Below are positions 48,134-58,441 of a DNA stretch of 64,000 bases, piece after piece; position 1 is the stretch's first letter, and each line of letters begins with the position of its first letter. The translations under genes and the position numbers were made by a program. Under the pieces are notes generated by a model. That model was not told the origin of the DNA, did not search any database, and saw nothing but the letters and a program-made list of their open reading frames with translations. The stretch is from DATFVA01 sp963745945 (GTDB lineage: Bacteria > Bacteroidota > Ignavibacteria > Ignavibacteriales > Ignavibacteriaceae), in NCBI GenBank assembly GCA_963745945.1, contig CAVUZG010000004.1:1736001-1800000 (forward strand). The letters are read 5' to 3'.

Positions 48134-48635
48134 AACTACTCCCATTGAATTATGAAATTATACTTATTAACGGTAACTATTAAGATATAAGATATTGTAT
48201 TGTGTGGCAAGAAAATTATTTTTTTTCCGGTAATAAGAGAAGTGTATAAGAAACATCCGGGAAATCATAAATCCCCAAGAATATCATTGACGTGAACAGG
48301 CATCATTTGTTTTCAAACTCATATTCAGGTTTTTCTGATTTGATATAGAAAATCGGTTTTGTAAAATTTATTTTAATAAATTTTACTATCCAAGGCACTC
48401 AATTTCCGTAAAAAATTTTATTCCTCTGAATTTAAATGCAACTTTAAAATTGTAACAAAGTTACTCCTGTTTTGGTAAGTTACTGTTAGCTTTTAATTCA
48501 ACTGCGGTAGGTTACTATTTTCCACTTCCTGTTTCTGTTGGCATTAAGTTGTAGACGCCCCTTATACATTCATCCCCTTCAAGTTAAATTTTATTAGGCT
48601 TCTTTTTTCTCCATTCCAGTTACTGCTGTGCAAAC
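48134..48635. other. 500-base gap with subtilase promoter region
   Basis: The subtilase promoter should lie in the first 150 bases. Between about 48450 and 48520 GTTACT occurs three times ('AAGTTACTCC', 'AAGTTACTGT', 'GGTTACTATT'), spaced roughly 20 and 40 bases apart; its meaning is unknown. No gene is supported. Confidence 0.4.
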
Positions 48636-49538
48636 TTACACAACTGATACTTCTTCAATGTGTAACTGTTCTTCTTTTCTCTTCCTTTCCAGTCTCATAG
48701 AATCTGTTCTGTATTTCTTTATAAAAACAGAAAGGAAATAACTCCTGAAAATAAACCACCAGAAACTTCTTTCTAAAAGTACAGGACTAATATTATCTTC
48801 AATCCCTTTATGCGCTTCAGGAACCATGCTCCAGTGCAGTCCTGCCTTGTGATGATGAATAGTATGATAACCATTATTGAAAAGAAGGAAATTCAGAAAC
48901 CCTGTAAAATTTCTTGAATGATTCCATTCCGATTCCTCATCAGCGTGTACGTGCTGAACGTAGTTAAAAATCAAAACACTGAAGAGAGAAACCTGCTGGG
49001 GAATGATAACAAACAATAGAGCTTTCTGCCAGTCAATCAGCAGTGCAACTGCTGTCCACAAAACAAGAACAACATATTGTGATATGCACACTCTGAATTT
49101 CTCTTTATTATTTGCTTTCATCTCTTTGAGATAAGTGAAAATAGCTCTTTGCTGATAATAACCACTTATAGTTGGATATGAAACTAGCGTGAAGAAATTA
49201 TTCTTTTCACTTATTCTGTATGTAATTGAATCGTCTCCTTCGCGGTTATTATACCGGTGATGATTTTTGTTATGGGTAGGTATCCAGGCAAATATCGGGA
49301 AGCCATAGAACACCGTCAGCCACCAGTCAGTAAACAGGTTCATCGTTTTAGAACCCCACATCGGCAGATGATTATGATTGTGGGTCATTACTGATACGGC
49401 AACAGCCATAAACAAATAAATTGTATATGTGAATGGATTGACACCGATTAACACCCACTGAAGTATAAGCAGGGATGTTGTTGCAGCCATATAAATCAAA
49501 CTTTTAATGTCTGCTTTGTTTTTAAGTTTCAGATTCAT
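48636..49538 (-). CDS. Membrane fatty-acid desaturase
   Basis: 300 residues with hydrophobic segments and the three histidine clusters of the family: 'THNHNHLPMW', 'PTHNKNHHRYNN' and 'GYHTIHHHKAGLHWS'. These bind the di-iron centre that inserts a double bond (or hydroxylates or ketolates, in relatives) using oxygen. A charged cytoplasmic tail ends the protein. It stands alone between gaps. Presence of an oxygen-dependent enzyme shows the host meets oxygen at least at times. Confidence 0.88.
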   Translation of the reverse strand: MNLKLKNKADIKSLIYMAATTSLLILQWVLIGVNPFTYTIYLFMAVAVSVMTHNHNHLPMWGSKTMNLFTDWWLTVFYGFPIFAWIPTHNKNHHRYNNREGDDSITYRISEKNNFFTLVSYPTISGYYQQRAIFTYLKEMKANNKEKFRVCISQYVVLVLWTAVALLIDWQKALLFVIIPQQVSLFSVLIFNYVQHVHADEESEWNHSRNFTGFLNFLLFNNGYHTIHHHKAGLHWSMVPEAHKGIEDNISPVLLERSFWWFIFRSYFLSVFIKKYRTDSMRLERKRKEEQLHIEEVSVV

Positions 49539-49891
49539 TTGATGAAAATTTTCCTTTATAAAAAGAAGATTAAAAAATGGAATAACAAAATTTGCGGGTA
49601 AATCCGGGAAAGTTCTTATTTAATTTACTATAAACTAATATATTTTAGATTAAATAGTACTGTATTTATATTTATTTTTTATTAACATAATCGAAATCTA
49701 TGTAAAAAAACAGATTATTATTAACTTTTTTTTGAAACCACTGATAAATCTTACCCTACAGATCCGGAATACAACAACCATCTGTTAATATCGCAATTAT
49801 AAAAAAGAGAATTGACCCCATCAATTTTTTTAATAAGTATGATAAATTAATTGCAGGAAATTTGAAGGCTGAGAATTTACCCAGCCTTTTT
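49539..49891. other. 350-base gap upstream of desaturase
   Basis: AT-rich region that should hold the desaturase promoter. AAGGCTG at 49865 and CAGCCTT at 49882 form a hairpin next to the stop of the DUF4242 gene, with T7 on the plus-strand side and only CAAATTT on the minus-strand side, so it is at best a weak terminator for that gene. Confidence 0.45.
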
Positions 49892-50272
49892 TTATTTATA
49901 AAAATAAGGATCCAGAACAGTAACTTCTGTAATATTATCAACCGGTAATTTATTTTTCTTTGCCGCCTTCCTGATTGCATCTGCAGTTGGTGCATCATAA
50001 ATACAGAAGGTTTTTTTCTTGTCTTCACTTACATATGACTGAACCCAGGTAACCTGGTCTTCTGCATTATTTGAAACAACATTTAAACAAATATCTTTCC
50101 CCACATCGGTCATTGGTATGTTAAGCCCATTGGGAAAAGTTCTTTCTACAACATACCGGTGCATTGTTATTTTCGTTGATGAATTCTTTTGTGATTTTTC
50201 CTGTGCTATCCCGCTGGATACAAATACTGCCAGCAGGATAAATGCGATAAAAAATGAGAATGTCCTTTTCAT
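49892..50272 (-). CDS. DUF4242 protein, exported
   Basis: 126 residues from the ATG at 50272, which has GGAGGT six bases upstream. A signal peptide ('TFSFFIAFILLAVFVSSGIA') precedes a DUF4242 domain: 'HRYVVERTFPNGLNIPMTD', 'VTWVQSYVSEDKKKTFCIYD' and 'ITEVTVLDPYFYK'. The small ferredoxin-like family includes nickel-binding SCO4226. The same domain without a signal is encoded just upstream at 50304. The exported copy probably works in the periplasm. The role is not known. Confidence 0.8.
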   Translation of the reverse strand: MKRTFSFFIAFILLAVFVSSGIAQEKSQKNSSTKITMHRYVVERTFPNGLNIPMTDVGKDICLNVVSNNAEDQVTWVQSYVSEDKKKTFCIYDAPTADAIRKAAKKNKLPVDNITEVTVLDPYFYK

Positions 50273-50303
50273 ACAATTACCTCCAATAATTTTATTGATG
50301 AAT

Positions 50304-50576
50304 CTATAAATAGAAATAGGGATCAAGTACTCTAACTTCAGTAATTTTCTGTACGGGGAGATTGTTTTTTGTTGCTACCTTTCTGATAGCTTCAGGTGTA
50401 GGTGCATCATAAATGCAAAAAGTTTTTTTCTTGTCATCGCTAACATAAGAATGAATCCATGTCACGTTGTCATCGGTATTATTTTTAACAACATTAAGAC
50501 AAGCTTTCGCACCATCTCCGGTAACAGGGATCAAAAGTCCTTCCGGAAAATTTCTCTCAATAAGATACCTTGGCAT
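50304..50576 (-). CDS. DUF4242 protein, cytoplasmic
   Basis: 90 residues, no signal peptide, with GGAGG six bases before the ATG. It consists of a DUF4242 domain ('YLIERNFPEGLLIPVTGDG', 'VTWIHSYVSDDKKKTFCIYD', 'VRVLDPYFYL') about 70% identical by eye to the mature part of its neighbour. Tandem duplication followed by gain or loss of a signal peptide separated the two into different compartments. The LuxR-type regulator upstream on the same strand may be in the same operon. Confidence 0.82.
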   Translation of the reverse strand: MPRYLIERNFPEGLLIPVTGDGAKACLNVVKNNTDDNVTWIHSYVSDDKKKTFCIYDAPTPEAIRKVATKNNLPVQKITEVRVLDPYFYL

Positions 50577-50684
50577 TATGCCTCCAGATTTTAATTATTA
50601 GATGATTTTATTTCGGAGGTTAACATAGTATTTATGGAGAGGGATAAAATCGGGATGATTCCCTATTTTACCGGCAGCAATTCC

Positions 50685-53274
50685 CTATTTTTTGCTGGTT
50701 CCATTAGAATGAACAAATGCTGCGGCTTCAAACCGGGAATGAATATTCAACTTCGAAAAGATTGCAGAGATATGATGATCAACTGTTTTAGGTGAGATGA
50801 AAAGTTTATTTCCAATTTCATTATTACTTAATCCTTTACCCAGTAGCTTCAGAACTTCCAGCTGACGGGAAGTTAATCCGGCGGGGTTTTCCCTCGTTCT
50901 TTTCCTTGGTCCCTTGGGAATACTTCTTATTCCCGATTCCCGCATTTTTTGTTTAATAAGCTGCGAGGTTGCCGATGCACCAAGACGAATCAAATATTTC
51001 AATCGCTCTTTTCATACTTTCTTCATCACCTTCACTTAAAGCTAACGCCTGTTCATAAGGACATTTTAACTCTTCCCACAATTTAGCGGCTGATTGCCAT
51101 TCGCCTTTTATTTGAAGAAGGTATGGTTTTGCAATTATTTCTGGAATTTCGGAAAGACGATTTGCTTTCCATAACCAGTAAGCAATTTCTCCAATAGCCC
51201 AGGGATTATTTGATTTCAAGACTTTCATATGAATCGGGAACAATTCATTTGCAAAATCAAGTAACTTGTTCTGGAGCCAAAGATATTCAGCCTTCGCAGC
51301 CACTATGCTTACAATTTTTTCCACCTCGCCCATATTAAAAGCCATTTCCATACACTCATTAATGAGTTTTAACGCCCCGGGATCATTCCGTCTAGTTCTG
51401 ATTATTGCGAGAACATTAAGAGGCATTACTGTATTTCCGGGTGGGACGTTTTTTTGTTTTAAAACATAGTTTGCTAACTCTATACCTTCATCCCAGGAAC
51501 CAAAGTGTAGTTTGGTCTTAGCATAATGTCCTGCCATGCACAAACTAAAAACATAAATATCCTTTTCATTTCCATACTCTAATCCTTCTGAAAAGTATTT
51601 ATCCGCTGCAAAAAGATTTCTTTGCTGCAAATGTATTGAACCTAAATTAACATAGGCTCGTGTTGCATGCTCGTAGAAATCATTTTTCAGTGAAATCTCA
51701 AGACTTTTCAGTAACGCAGTTTCACCGGATTTTTCCCCTGCGGACAGTTTACAACATCCAATATTATTAAGTGCATGGGCTTCAATTTCATGGTCATTTA
51801 GTTTTCTGGCGAGAGCAAGCGCCTTATTTCCCCAACTTAATGTATTATCATATTCTTCTCTTATTGAATATGTTTGTGATTTATTGCTGTACGCCATTGC
51901 AAGTTGTCTGCCCGGTGGAAGAGTCTCCAATATCTCAATGGCTTTATTAAGTGCTTCTTCACCTTTTTCATCCTGACAATCATACCATAGGATTCTGGAT
52001 AACCTTCTATATATTTCTCCCTCTCTTTTAGAATCCGGATATTGTTTTAGAATTCTTATTACTGCTTCGGCAGCTTTAATAGACTCCTGTATCTGTCCTG
52101 TTAAAAAGCATTCAGAAGACCGTCCTTCATAAATATCCAGCAGTTTTCCGGCAGGTATTTCATCACCAAATTTTAAAACATTGTAATAATGATTAGCAGC
52201 CAGGGTATGAGCTCCAAGCAGTGAGGCTTGCTTCGCAGCATCAGGTGCATAATCAATTATGACTTTTTTATTATTGGCTTTTGCAGCGTGGTGTATTATT
52301 CTGGCATAGTAATTTTCCGTTTTATCCTGTTTAAGAAGCAGCTGAAGAACTTTTTCATTGAGAAATTGTCTCTTTGATTCGCTTAACGACTCCTCGACAG
52401 CCATCCTGCTCAACTCGTGTTTAAAGGAAACCGAACCGTCTTCGAAACGCAGCAGACCCGAATTAACACATTCTTCCAATGCTTTATAATTATCTGAAAT
52501 AATTTCATCAATAAGCCATCTTTCAGCACGTGTTGGAATTATTGAAACAAGTTCAACAATACTCCTTGCAACATCAAACAGGCGTGAAATTCTTGTAAGG
52601 ACAGAATCTTTAATAGTCGATGGTACTCTCTCATCACGATTAACAAGAAGTTCACTCAGCAAAAACGGATTTCCGCCGGTAATTTTAAAGAGGTCCTTGA
52701 TTCCAGAAGACTTAGCCAGCTTTTTAACAGTTTCTTCTGTTAAAGGCGGAAGTTTTATCCTCAGCAAATCTTTTGCAGGAATATCTCCAAGCACTAGTCT
52801 TAATGGATGTGTTGAATTAATTTCATCGTCACGGTAGGTAATTATAAAAAGGGAATTAGTTCTGCCGACTCTTCTTCCTAAATATTTTATCAGGTCAAGG
52901 GTTGATTCATCTGCCCAGTGAACATCTTCTATTACTATAATGTTTGGAAGACTGCTTTGTTGAAGCTCTTTTAAGAATGTTGAAAATATTTCTGCACGAG
53001 ACGATTGCCTCTTTAACAGGTTTAAGAAATAGGTTTTTGTCTGGGCGGCTATGTCGTAAAGAGGACCAAGAGGTCTTGGTGTAAACAAATCATCGCAGGC
53101 TCCCCACAATAAATTCGCATTATCTTCTATATTTTTTGTGAATTTTTCTACTAATGATGTTTTTCCAATTCCGGCTTCACCTGAAATTAATACGAGTACC
53201 CCACCGGCATCATTTAAACTGTTAAATGCGTTTTCTAACTCTGCTAAATACCAGTCACGTTCCAACAATTCCAT
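50685..53274 (-). CDS. Large ATPase regulator of MalT/LuxR type, frameshifted
   Basis: The N-terminal AAA domain has Walker A GEAGIGKT at 32-39 and Walker B-like 'PNIIVIEDVHWADEST'. A long helical TPR-like region follows. The first frame runs 773 residues to a stop at 50953. The LuxR helix-turn-helix domain ('LTSRQLEVLKLLGKGLSNNE', 'PKTVDHHISAIFSKL') is in a different frame ending at 50685. Deleting one T near 50988 joins them as '..AIEIFDRLGASATSQL..', exactly as in LAL-type regulators. Unless corrected, the product has no DNA-binding domain. Divergent from pduS by 249 bases. Confidence 0.85.
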
Positions 53275-53523
53275 CTAAACATCCGGTTAGTGGATAACCA
53301 AAAACTTATACTTATAAGGGGACAAATGAATATAATTTAAAAATTCTTAAAAGGAAATGACAGATTTGTTGCTAAAACCACATTGAAGTTTAAGTGTGCC
53401 GGATGGAAATCCGGGGATAAAATATTCTATTTAAAAGTTTTACATTTTTAATTATCCTGAGCGGTATTACTTAAAAATTTCACTAATTTTATCAGTGTTT
53501 ATTTAGTACTAATCACTACTAAT
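53275..53523. promoter_or_regulatory. Divergent region between LuxR-type regulator and pduS
   Basis: Promoters for both directions must lie in these 249 bases. No clear operator was seen. The segment TATAAGGGGACAAATGAATA near 53312 resembles TATAGGGACACATAAATATA upstream of the TrmB-like gene, perhaps a shared promoter type. Confidence 0.4.
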
Positions 53524-54880
53524 ATGATAAAGACTGAAATATTAAATAAAATAAGACAAGCCGGCGTAATTGGAGCAGGGGGCGGTGGTTTTCCAACTCA
53601 TAAAAAACTTGAAGCCAAAGTTGAGTACATAATTGCAAACGGTGTGGAGTGCGAACCACTTCTTTATAAAGACCGGGAGGTTATGCTTAGGGAAACTAAA
53701 AGTATGTTTCGCGGTCTGGGGATTATTAGGGAGATTACCGGTGCAAAAAAAGTTACTATAGCAATAAAAGAGAAAAACCGGGATGCTGCCGATATAATTA
53801 AACATCAGGCAAAAAAATCTGGCTTTGATATTTTTATCACAAAAAATGTTTACCCGGCAGGTGATGAATATATACTTGTTCACGATATAACCGGGAAAAG
53901 AATTCCGCCAAATGGAATTCCATTAATGGTTGGATGTCTTGTAAATAATGTTGAAACTTTAGTTAATATTGCAAATGCAGCTTGTCGATAAACCCGTAAC
54001 AGAAAAATTTATAACAATTACCGGGGCTGTAAAAAATCCGGTTACTACTCTTGTTCCAATTGGTACAAGCTTTAAAGATTGTATTGATTTTGCAGGCGGA
54101 TTTACTACCCGGGAACCGGTTGCCCTTACCGGCGGAGTAATGATGGGCGGGGTCGAAACTGATTTTTCACAACCTGTTACGAAAACTCTCGGCGGCATCA
54201 TCATTCTCCCTTCTGATCATTCACTTGTTGTAAGAAAATCATCACCTCAAAAAGTATACAATAAAACAGGTCATAGCACGTGCGATCAGTGTTCTTTCTG
54301 TACACAATTATGTCCGCGGTATATCCTCGGATATCCTATTCAGCCGCATCTTGTTATGCGTTCACTACAAATGACAGGTGAAGCAAAAGAAACTTTAAAT
54401 CTCTGGGCTTCCGCTTGTTGTGAATGCAATGTGTGTTCATTGTTTGCCTGCCCGGAAAAACTTGATCCGAAAAATATTTGCACGGACATAAAACTAAAAT
54501 TAAAAGAAGAGAAAAAGGGATTTACAAAAGAACAGATGGCAGAAGCATTCAGAGATGTTCATCCTGCCAGGGAGGGAAGGGAAATTCCGATCTCATCTTT
54601 ATATCAAAGACTTGGTATAAAACAGTACGACAGGAAAGCAGAGTTTAAAAAATTTGACAGGGAATTAAGCGAATTGTTTATTCCTTTAAAATATAATTTC
54701 GGACAAAAGGCAAAACCGGTTGTTAATCCTGGTTCTGAAGTAAAAGCAGGAGAACTGATTGCGTCAGCTGATGAAAATGATTTAAGTGTTCCTGTTCATT
54801 CAAGTGTAGATGGAATTGTAAAAGCAATTTCAGAAAATGGAGTTTTAATATCTGCTAATAATCAGCAAAGGATTTTATAA
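53524..54880 (+). CDS. pduS: PduS-like flavo-iron-sulfur protein, frameshifted
   Basis: RnfC/PduS-type protein. The N-terminal frame (53524-53991) has the flavin/NADH loop 'GVIGAGGGGFPTHKKL' at 14-29 and 'IANGVECEPLLYKDRE'. It stops in '..VNIANAACR'. The second frame (to 54880) continues with an SLBB segment, two [4Fe-4S] motifs (CDQCSFCTQLC and CCECNVCSLFAC) and a barrel-sandwich-like tail. Removing one T near 53985 gives '..NIANAAVDKPVTEKF..', as in relatives, for a protein of about 450 residues. In Pdu microcompartments PduS is a cobalamin reductase. The next gene, overlapping by one base, is pduT, as in pdu operons. Confidence 0.85.
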
Positions 54881-55428
54881 TGAAAGCAGCTATAGGGTTG
54901 ATTGAACTTTCAAGCATTGCAAAAGGGATTGAAGTTTCCGATGCAATGCTGAAACGTGCGGATATTGAAATAATTGTAAACAGAACAATTTGTCCCGGGA
55001 AATATATGATTCTGATAGGAGGAGATGTTGATGCTGTAAATGCAAGTATTGAAACGGGAATTGAAATAAGTGCTGATGAACTTGTTGATAATTTTATAAT
55101 ACCGAATGTTCACCCCTCAATTTTTCCAGCAATAAGCGGAATAAATCCCGTTGTTGATTTGCAGGCGCTCGGGGTGATTGAATCTTTTTCAGTCGCATCA
55201 ATTATAGAAGCCGCAGATGCCGCAGTAAAATCTGCTTCAGTAGAATTAATTACTGTTTACCTTGCAATGGCAATAGGCGGGAAAGGTTATGTTATGCTTA
55301 CCGGTGATGTCGCTTCAGTTCAGACTGCAGTTGATACAGGTGCAGCCTCAATAGCAAAAAAGGGGTTGCTTGTACAAAAAGTAGTTATCCCCTCTCCAAG
55401 AAAAGAAATTTTACAATCGTGGATATAA
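54880..55428 (+). CDS. pduT: PduT-like trimeric microcompartment shell protein
   Basis: 182 residues with two BMC domains ('IGLIELSSIAKGIEVSDAML' and 'LGVIESFSVASIIEAADAAV'). Cysteine 38 in 'TICPGKY' matches the pore cysteine that holds a [4Fe-4S] cluster in Salmonella PduT. It is nearly the same length as PduT, and segments such as 'ANIHPSVLPAISG' in that protein have counterparts here. With PduS it suggests electron transfer across a shell. No hexamer or pentamer shell genes or enzymes are in the window, so other parts must lie elsewhere. The ATG overlaps the pduS stop by one base. Confidence 0.9.
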   Translation: MKAAIGLIELSSIAKGIEVSDAMLKRADIEIIVNRTICPGKYMILIGGDVDAVNASIETGIEISADELVDNFIIPNVHPSIFPAISGINPVVDLQALGVIESFSVASIIEAADAAVKSASVELITVYLAMAIGGKGYVMLTGDVASVQTAVDTGAASIAKKGLLVQKVVIPSPRKEILQSWI

Positions 55429-55446
55429 GTTATTTAACTCCAGAAC

Positions 55447-55480
55447 AAATCCCGGTGATCTAACCGGGATTTCTTTCTTT
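55447..55480 (+). terminator. Rho-independent terminator
   Basis: AAATCCCGGT and ACCGGGATTT enclose about six bases and are followed by CTTTCTTT, 18 bases after pduT. It ends the pduST unit and so separates it from purU. Confidence 0.75.
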
Positions 55481-55629
55481 AACCATTTTATTCAATTATG
55501 ATTACCAATAGTTTATTATTAACAATCGTTAGTTGGGTTGACTTATCATTTTTACTAATATAATTTTTAAGGTAATTCTCTCTTTATTATATTTCATAAG
55601 CATCAAATTCATTCGGGAAAGAAAGTCTA

Positions 55630-56499
55630 ATGACAAAAATAAAGCCGGCCTCTGCAATTTTATTAATACATTGTCCTGATCAGACGGGGATAGTAGCCGC
55701 CGTAACAGAATTCATCGGAACTCATGATGGAAATATTCTTTATCTGGATCAGCATGTAGACCTGGAAAAGAAAGTCTTTTTTATGCGCATAGAATGGGAT
55801 CTGGCTAACTTCACAATTCCCAGAGAAATGATCCATGGCGAATTCCAACAGAAAATAGGGGGAAGATTTAATATGAATTTTAAACTACATTTCTCTGATG
55901 TAAAACTCAGAATGGCCGTTTTTGTCTCTGAGTTGCCTCACTGTTTATACGATATTCTTAGCCGGTGGCAATCCGATGAATGGGATGTGGATATTCCATT
56001 AATAATCAGTAATCATAATACTCTTAAAAATACCGCAGATAAATTTGAAATTCCTTACAACACATTTCCCGTTAATAGCAAAAATAAATCTGAGCAGGAA
56101 AAACAACAATTGGAACTCCTCAATAAAAGCGATATTGATTTTATTGTTCTCGCACGTTATATGCAAATACTCAGTGATGATTTTATAAGCAGCTTCCGGA
56201 ACAGAATTATTAATATTCATCATTCCTTTCTTCCCGCCTTTCCAGGGGCAAAGCCTTATCATTCTGCATTCGAAAGAGGCGTAAAGATAATTGGATCAAC
56301 CAGCCATTTTGTAACAGCGGAATTGGATGCCGGTCCGATAATAGAGCAGGATATAACACGCATAAGCCATGCAGATTCTATCAGTGATTTAATCAGAAAG
56401 GGAAGAGACCTCGAAAAACTTGTTCTGTCACGTGCAATATGGAAATACCTGCAAAGAAAAATACTTGTTTATGATAACCGCACAGTTATTTTTACCTGA
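55630..56499 (+). CDS. purU: Formyltetrahydrofolate deformylase
   Basis: 289 residues. An ACT domain (about 8-85; 'CPDQTGIVAAVTEFIGTHDG') is followed by a formyltransferase-fold domain with the catalytic Asn-His-Asp set in 'IINIHHSFLPAF' and 'AELDAGPII'. The enzyme splits 10-formyltetrahydrofolate to tetrahydrofolate and formate, which supplies formate for purine synthesis and balances one-carbon units. Length and domain order are normal. It is cytoplasmic and has its own 200-base upstream region. Confidence 0.93.
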   Translation: MTKIKPASAILLIHCPDQTGIVAAVTEFIGTHDGNILYLDQHVDLEKKVFFMRIEWDLANFTIPREMIHGEFQQKIGGRFNMNFKLHFSDVKLRMAVFVSELPHCLYDILSRWQSDEWDVDIPLIISNHNTLKNTADKFEIPYNTFPVNSKNKSEQEKQQLELLNKSDIDFIVLARYMQILSDDFISSFRNRIINIHHSFLPAFPGAKPYHSAFERGVKIIGSTSHFVTAELDAGPIIEQDITRISHADSISDLIRKGRDLEKLVLSRAIWKYLQRKILVYDNRTVIFT

Positions 56500-56558
56500 T
56501 CTTTTATTATTTATAAGAAGTCGTTTGCCTGTTATTTAAAAACCACAGTATCACGGGA

Positions 56559-58418
56559 ATGAACAGCAAGGAATCAAATTTGAAAAATGAAAGCAGGGAG
56601 ATTTATCTTTCCCGTTTAATCGAAAAGCTAAACTCAAAGAAAAATTCACTTCAACAATTAAGCAACAAGTATTCAAAAATCCGGCTGCTGATATTTGTAA
56701 TGGAAATAATTTTATTTTTTTCTTTATTCTTTTTTGATTCAAATTTATCGGCTTTTATTTCCTTTATTTTTTTTCTTGTTGTCTTTTCTGTTGCGGTACA
56801 CCTGCATAACAAACTTGATCGCGATATTAAAAAGTTTGCACTCTGGATAAAAATAAAATCAACACATCTGGCTAGGCTAAATCTCGATTGGCAGAATATT
56901 CCTAAAATTAATTATTTTGATGATGTCAGTTTATCACAAAAATTTGATCCGGTTGAACTTGATCTCAACCTAGCCGGGGAAGAATCACTTCATCAATTAA
57001 TAAACACAGGAACATCGAAGCAGTCTAAATCTTTGTTAAGAAACTGGTTGAGAATAGAAAATCCGGCAGCCGATGAAATAAATACCAGGCAGCAGCTTGT
57101 AAAAGAGCTTACCCCATTAACCAGGTTTAGGGACAAATTAACTCTCAATTCGATTTTATCCTCCCGGATCGATTTTGATGGGGAAATGCTAATAAAGTTG
57201 CTAAACAAAAAAGATAGTCTTACGGCTTCTTTCAGAATTATTTTTGTGATATTAATAATTCTTGCCCCAATAAACATTCTTTTATTCATTCTTTTCCTCG
57301 AAAATTTAATGCTGGCATACTGGGGAATTACAACTTTAACATATATCGCTCTCTTTCATTTCGGAAATAAAGAAAAAGACAGGATGCTGGATGAAGCCGA
57401 GTATATTTCCGATGAACTTAAAAAGATAAGCAGTGTTCTGGAATTTCTTGAATCTTATAATTACAAAACTGATTCTAAATTAAGCCGGATGTGTGAACCA
57501 TTTATAAACTTTAGCCAAAAACCTTCTATACTTCTTAAGAGAATAAAAAACAGCATAGATTTATTAAAAATAAGAAAAGGAAATCCATTTGTTTGGAATA
57601 TTATTAGAGTAGTGTTCCCGGTTGATTTCTTCTTCAGGTTGAAACTTCACAACTATAAAAAACTGGTTTCAGAAAATATAAATATATGGTTGGAAACCTG
57701 GTACAATTTAGAAGCACTCTCCTCTCTTGCTACTTTTGCATTTCTCAATCCTGAATATAACTTCCCGGAGATTACCAAATACAATAATTCTGAAATAATG
57801 TTTAGAGGGAAAGCTTTGGGACACCCATTAATTAAAAAAGAAAATAAAATATGTAATGATTTTATTTTTAATACCAATGGAGAAATCTCAATTGTAACCG
57901 GTTCAAATATGTCAGGGAAAAGTACATTTATCCGAACTTTGGGAATCAACCTTTCGCTTGCCTATGCAGGCAGTGTTGTTAATGCAGAATCACTTAATGT
58001 TTCTTTATTCAGGTTATATACCTGCATAAAAGTAAGTGATTCGGTAATAGATGGGATTTCATATTTTTATGCAGAGGTAAAAAGATTAAAGGAATTACTC
58101 GATGAAATAGAAACTTCCGGTTTTCCTGTTTTCTTTTTAATTGATGAAATCTTCCGGGGAACAAATAATGTTGAAAGGCTGAAGGGAAGTTCTGCATTTA
58201 TTAAGAAACTTGCTGAAACAAATGTGGTTGGAGTTCTTGCCACTCACGATCTTGAACTGGTAAAACTTGCCGACGTAATTTCTAAAGTAAAAAATTATCA
58301 TTTCAAAGAAGAAATAAAGAACAACAAGATGTTTTTCGATTATATCCTGAATGAAGGACCCTGCCCGACAACAAACGCTTTAAAGATAATGAAACTTGAA
58401 GGTTTGCCAATAGAATAA
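56559..58418 (+). CDS. MutS-family ATPase with membrane segments
   Basis: 619 residues. The C-terminal 200 residues are a MutS ATPase with Walker A 'VTGSNMSGKSTFIRTLG' (K454), 'FLIDEIFRGTNN' (Walker B) and 'VVGVLATHDLEL'. The N-terminal mismatch-recognition and connector domains of MutS1 are absent. Instead hydrophobic segments occur at about 45-62, 64-82 and 225-270, so the protein is probably membrane-bound. Such membrane MutS-like proteins are common in Bacteroidota and their role is unknown. It should not be read as a standard mismatch-repair gene. Confidence 0.85.
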   Translation: MNSKESNLKNESREIYLSRLIEKLNSKKNSLQQLSNKYSKIRLLIFVMEIILFFSLFFFDSNLSAFISFIFFLVVFSVAVHLHNKLDRDIKKFALWIKIKSTHLARLNLDWQNIPKINYFDDVSLSQKFDPVELDLNLAGEESLHQLINTGTSKQSKSLLRNWLRIENPAADEINTRQQLVKELTPLTRFRDKLTLNSILSSRIDFDGEMLIKLLNKKDSLTASFRIIFVILIILAPINILLFILFLENLMLAYWGITTLTYIALFHFGNKEKDRMLDEAEYISDELKKISSVLEFLESYNYKTDSKLSRMCEPFINFSQKPSILLKRIKNSIDLLKIRKGNPFVWNIIRVVFPVDFFFRLKLHNYKKLVSENINIWLETWYNLEALSSLATFAFLNPEYNFPEITKYNNSEIMFRGKALGHPLIKKENKICNDFIFNTNGEISIVTGSNMSGKSTFIRTLGINLSLAYAGSVVNAESLNVSLFRLYTCIKVSDSVIDGISYFYAEVKRLKELLDEIETSGFPVFFLIDEIFRGTNNVERLKGSSAFIKKLAETNVVGVLATHDLELVKLADVISKVKNYHFKEEIKNNKMFFDYILNEGPCPTTNALKIMKLEGLPIE

Positions 58419-58441
58419 TTTAACTTATGGAGATATAAATA

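Noticed and set aside
49756..50028. A 90-codon open frame overlapping the DUF4242 gene on the same strand
   Set aside because: It has no ribosome-binding site, its composition is Lys/Ile-rich as in out-of-frame sequence, and the overlapping frame has a strong family match.
53960..54000. Programmed frameshift in pduS
   Set aside because: There is no slippery heptamer or downstream structure, PduS relatives are single-frame, and four other genes in the window show similar one-base insertions.
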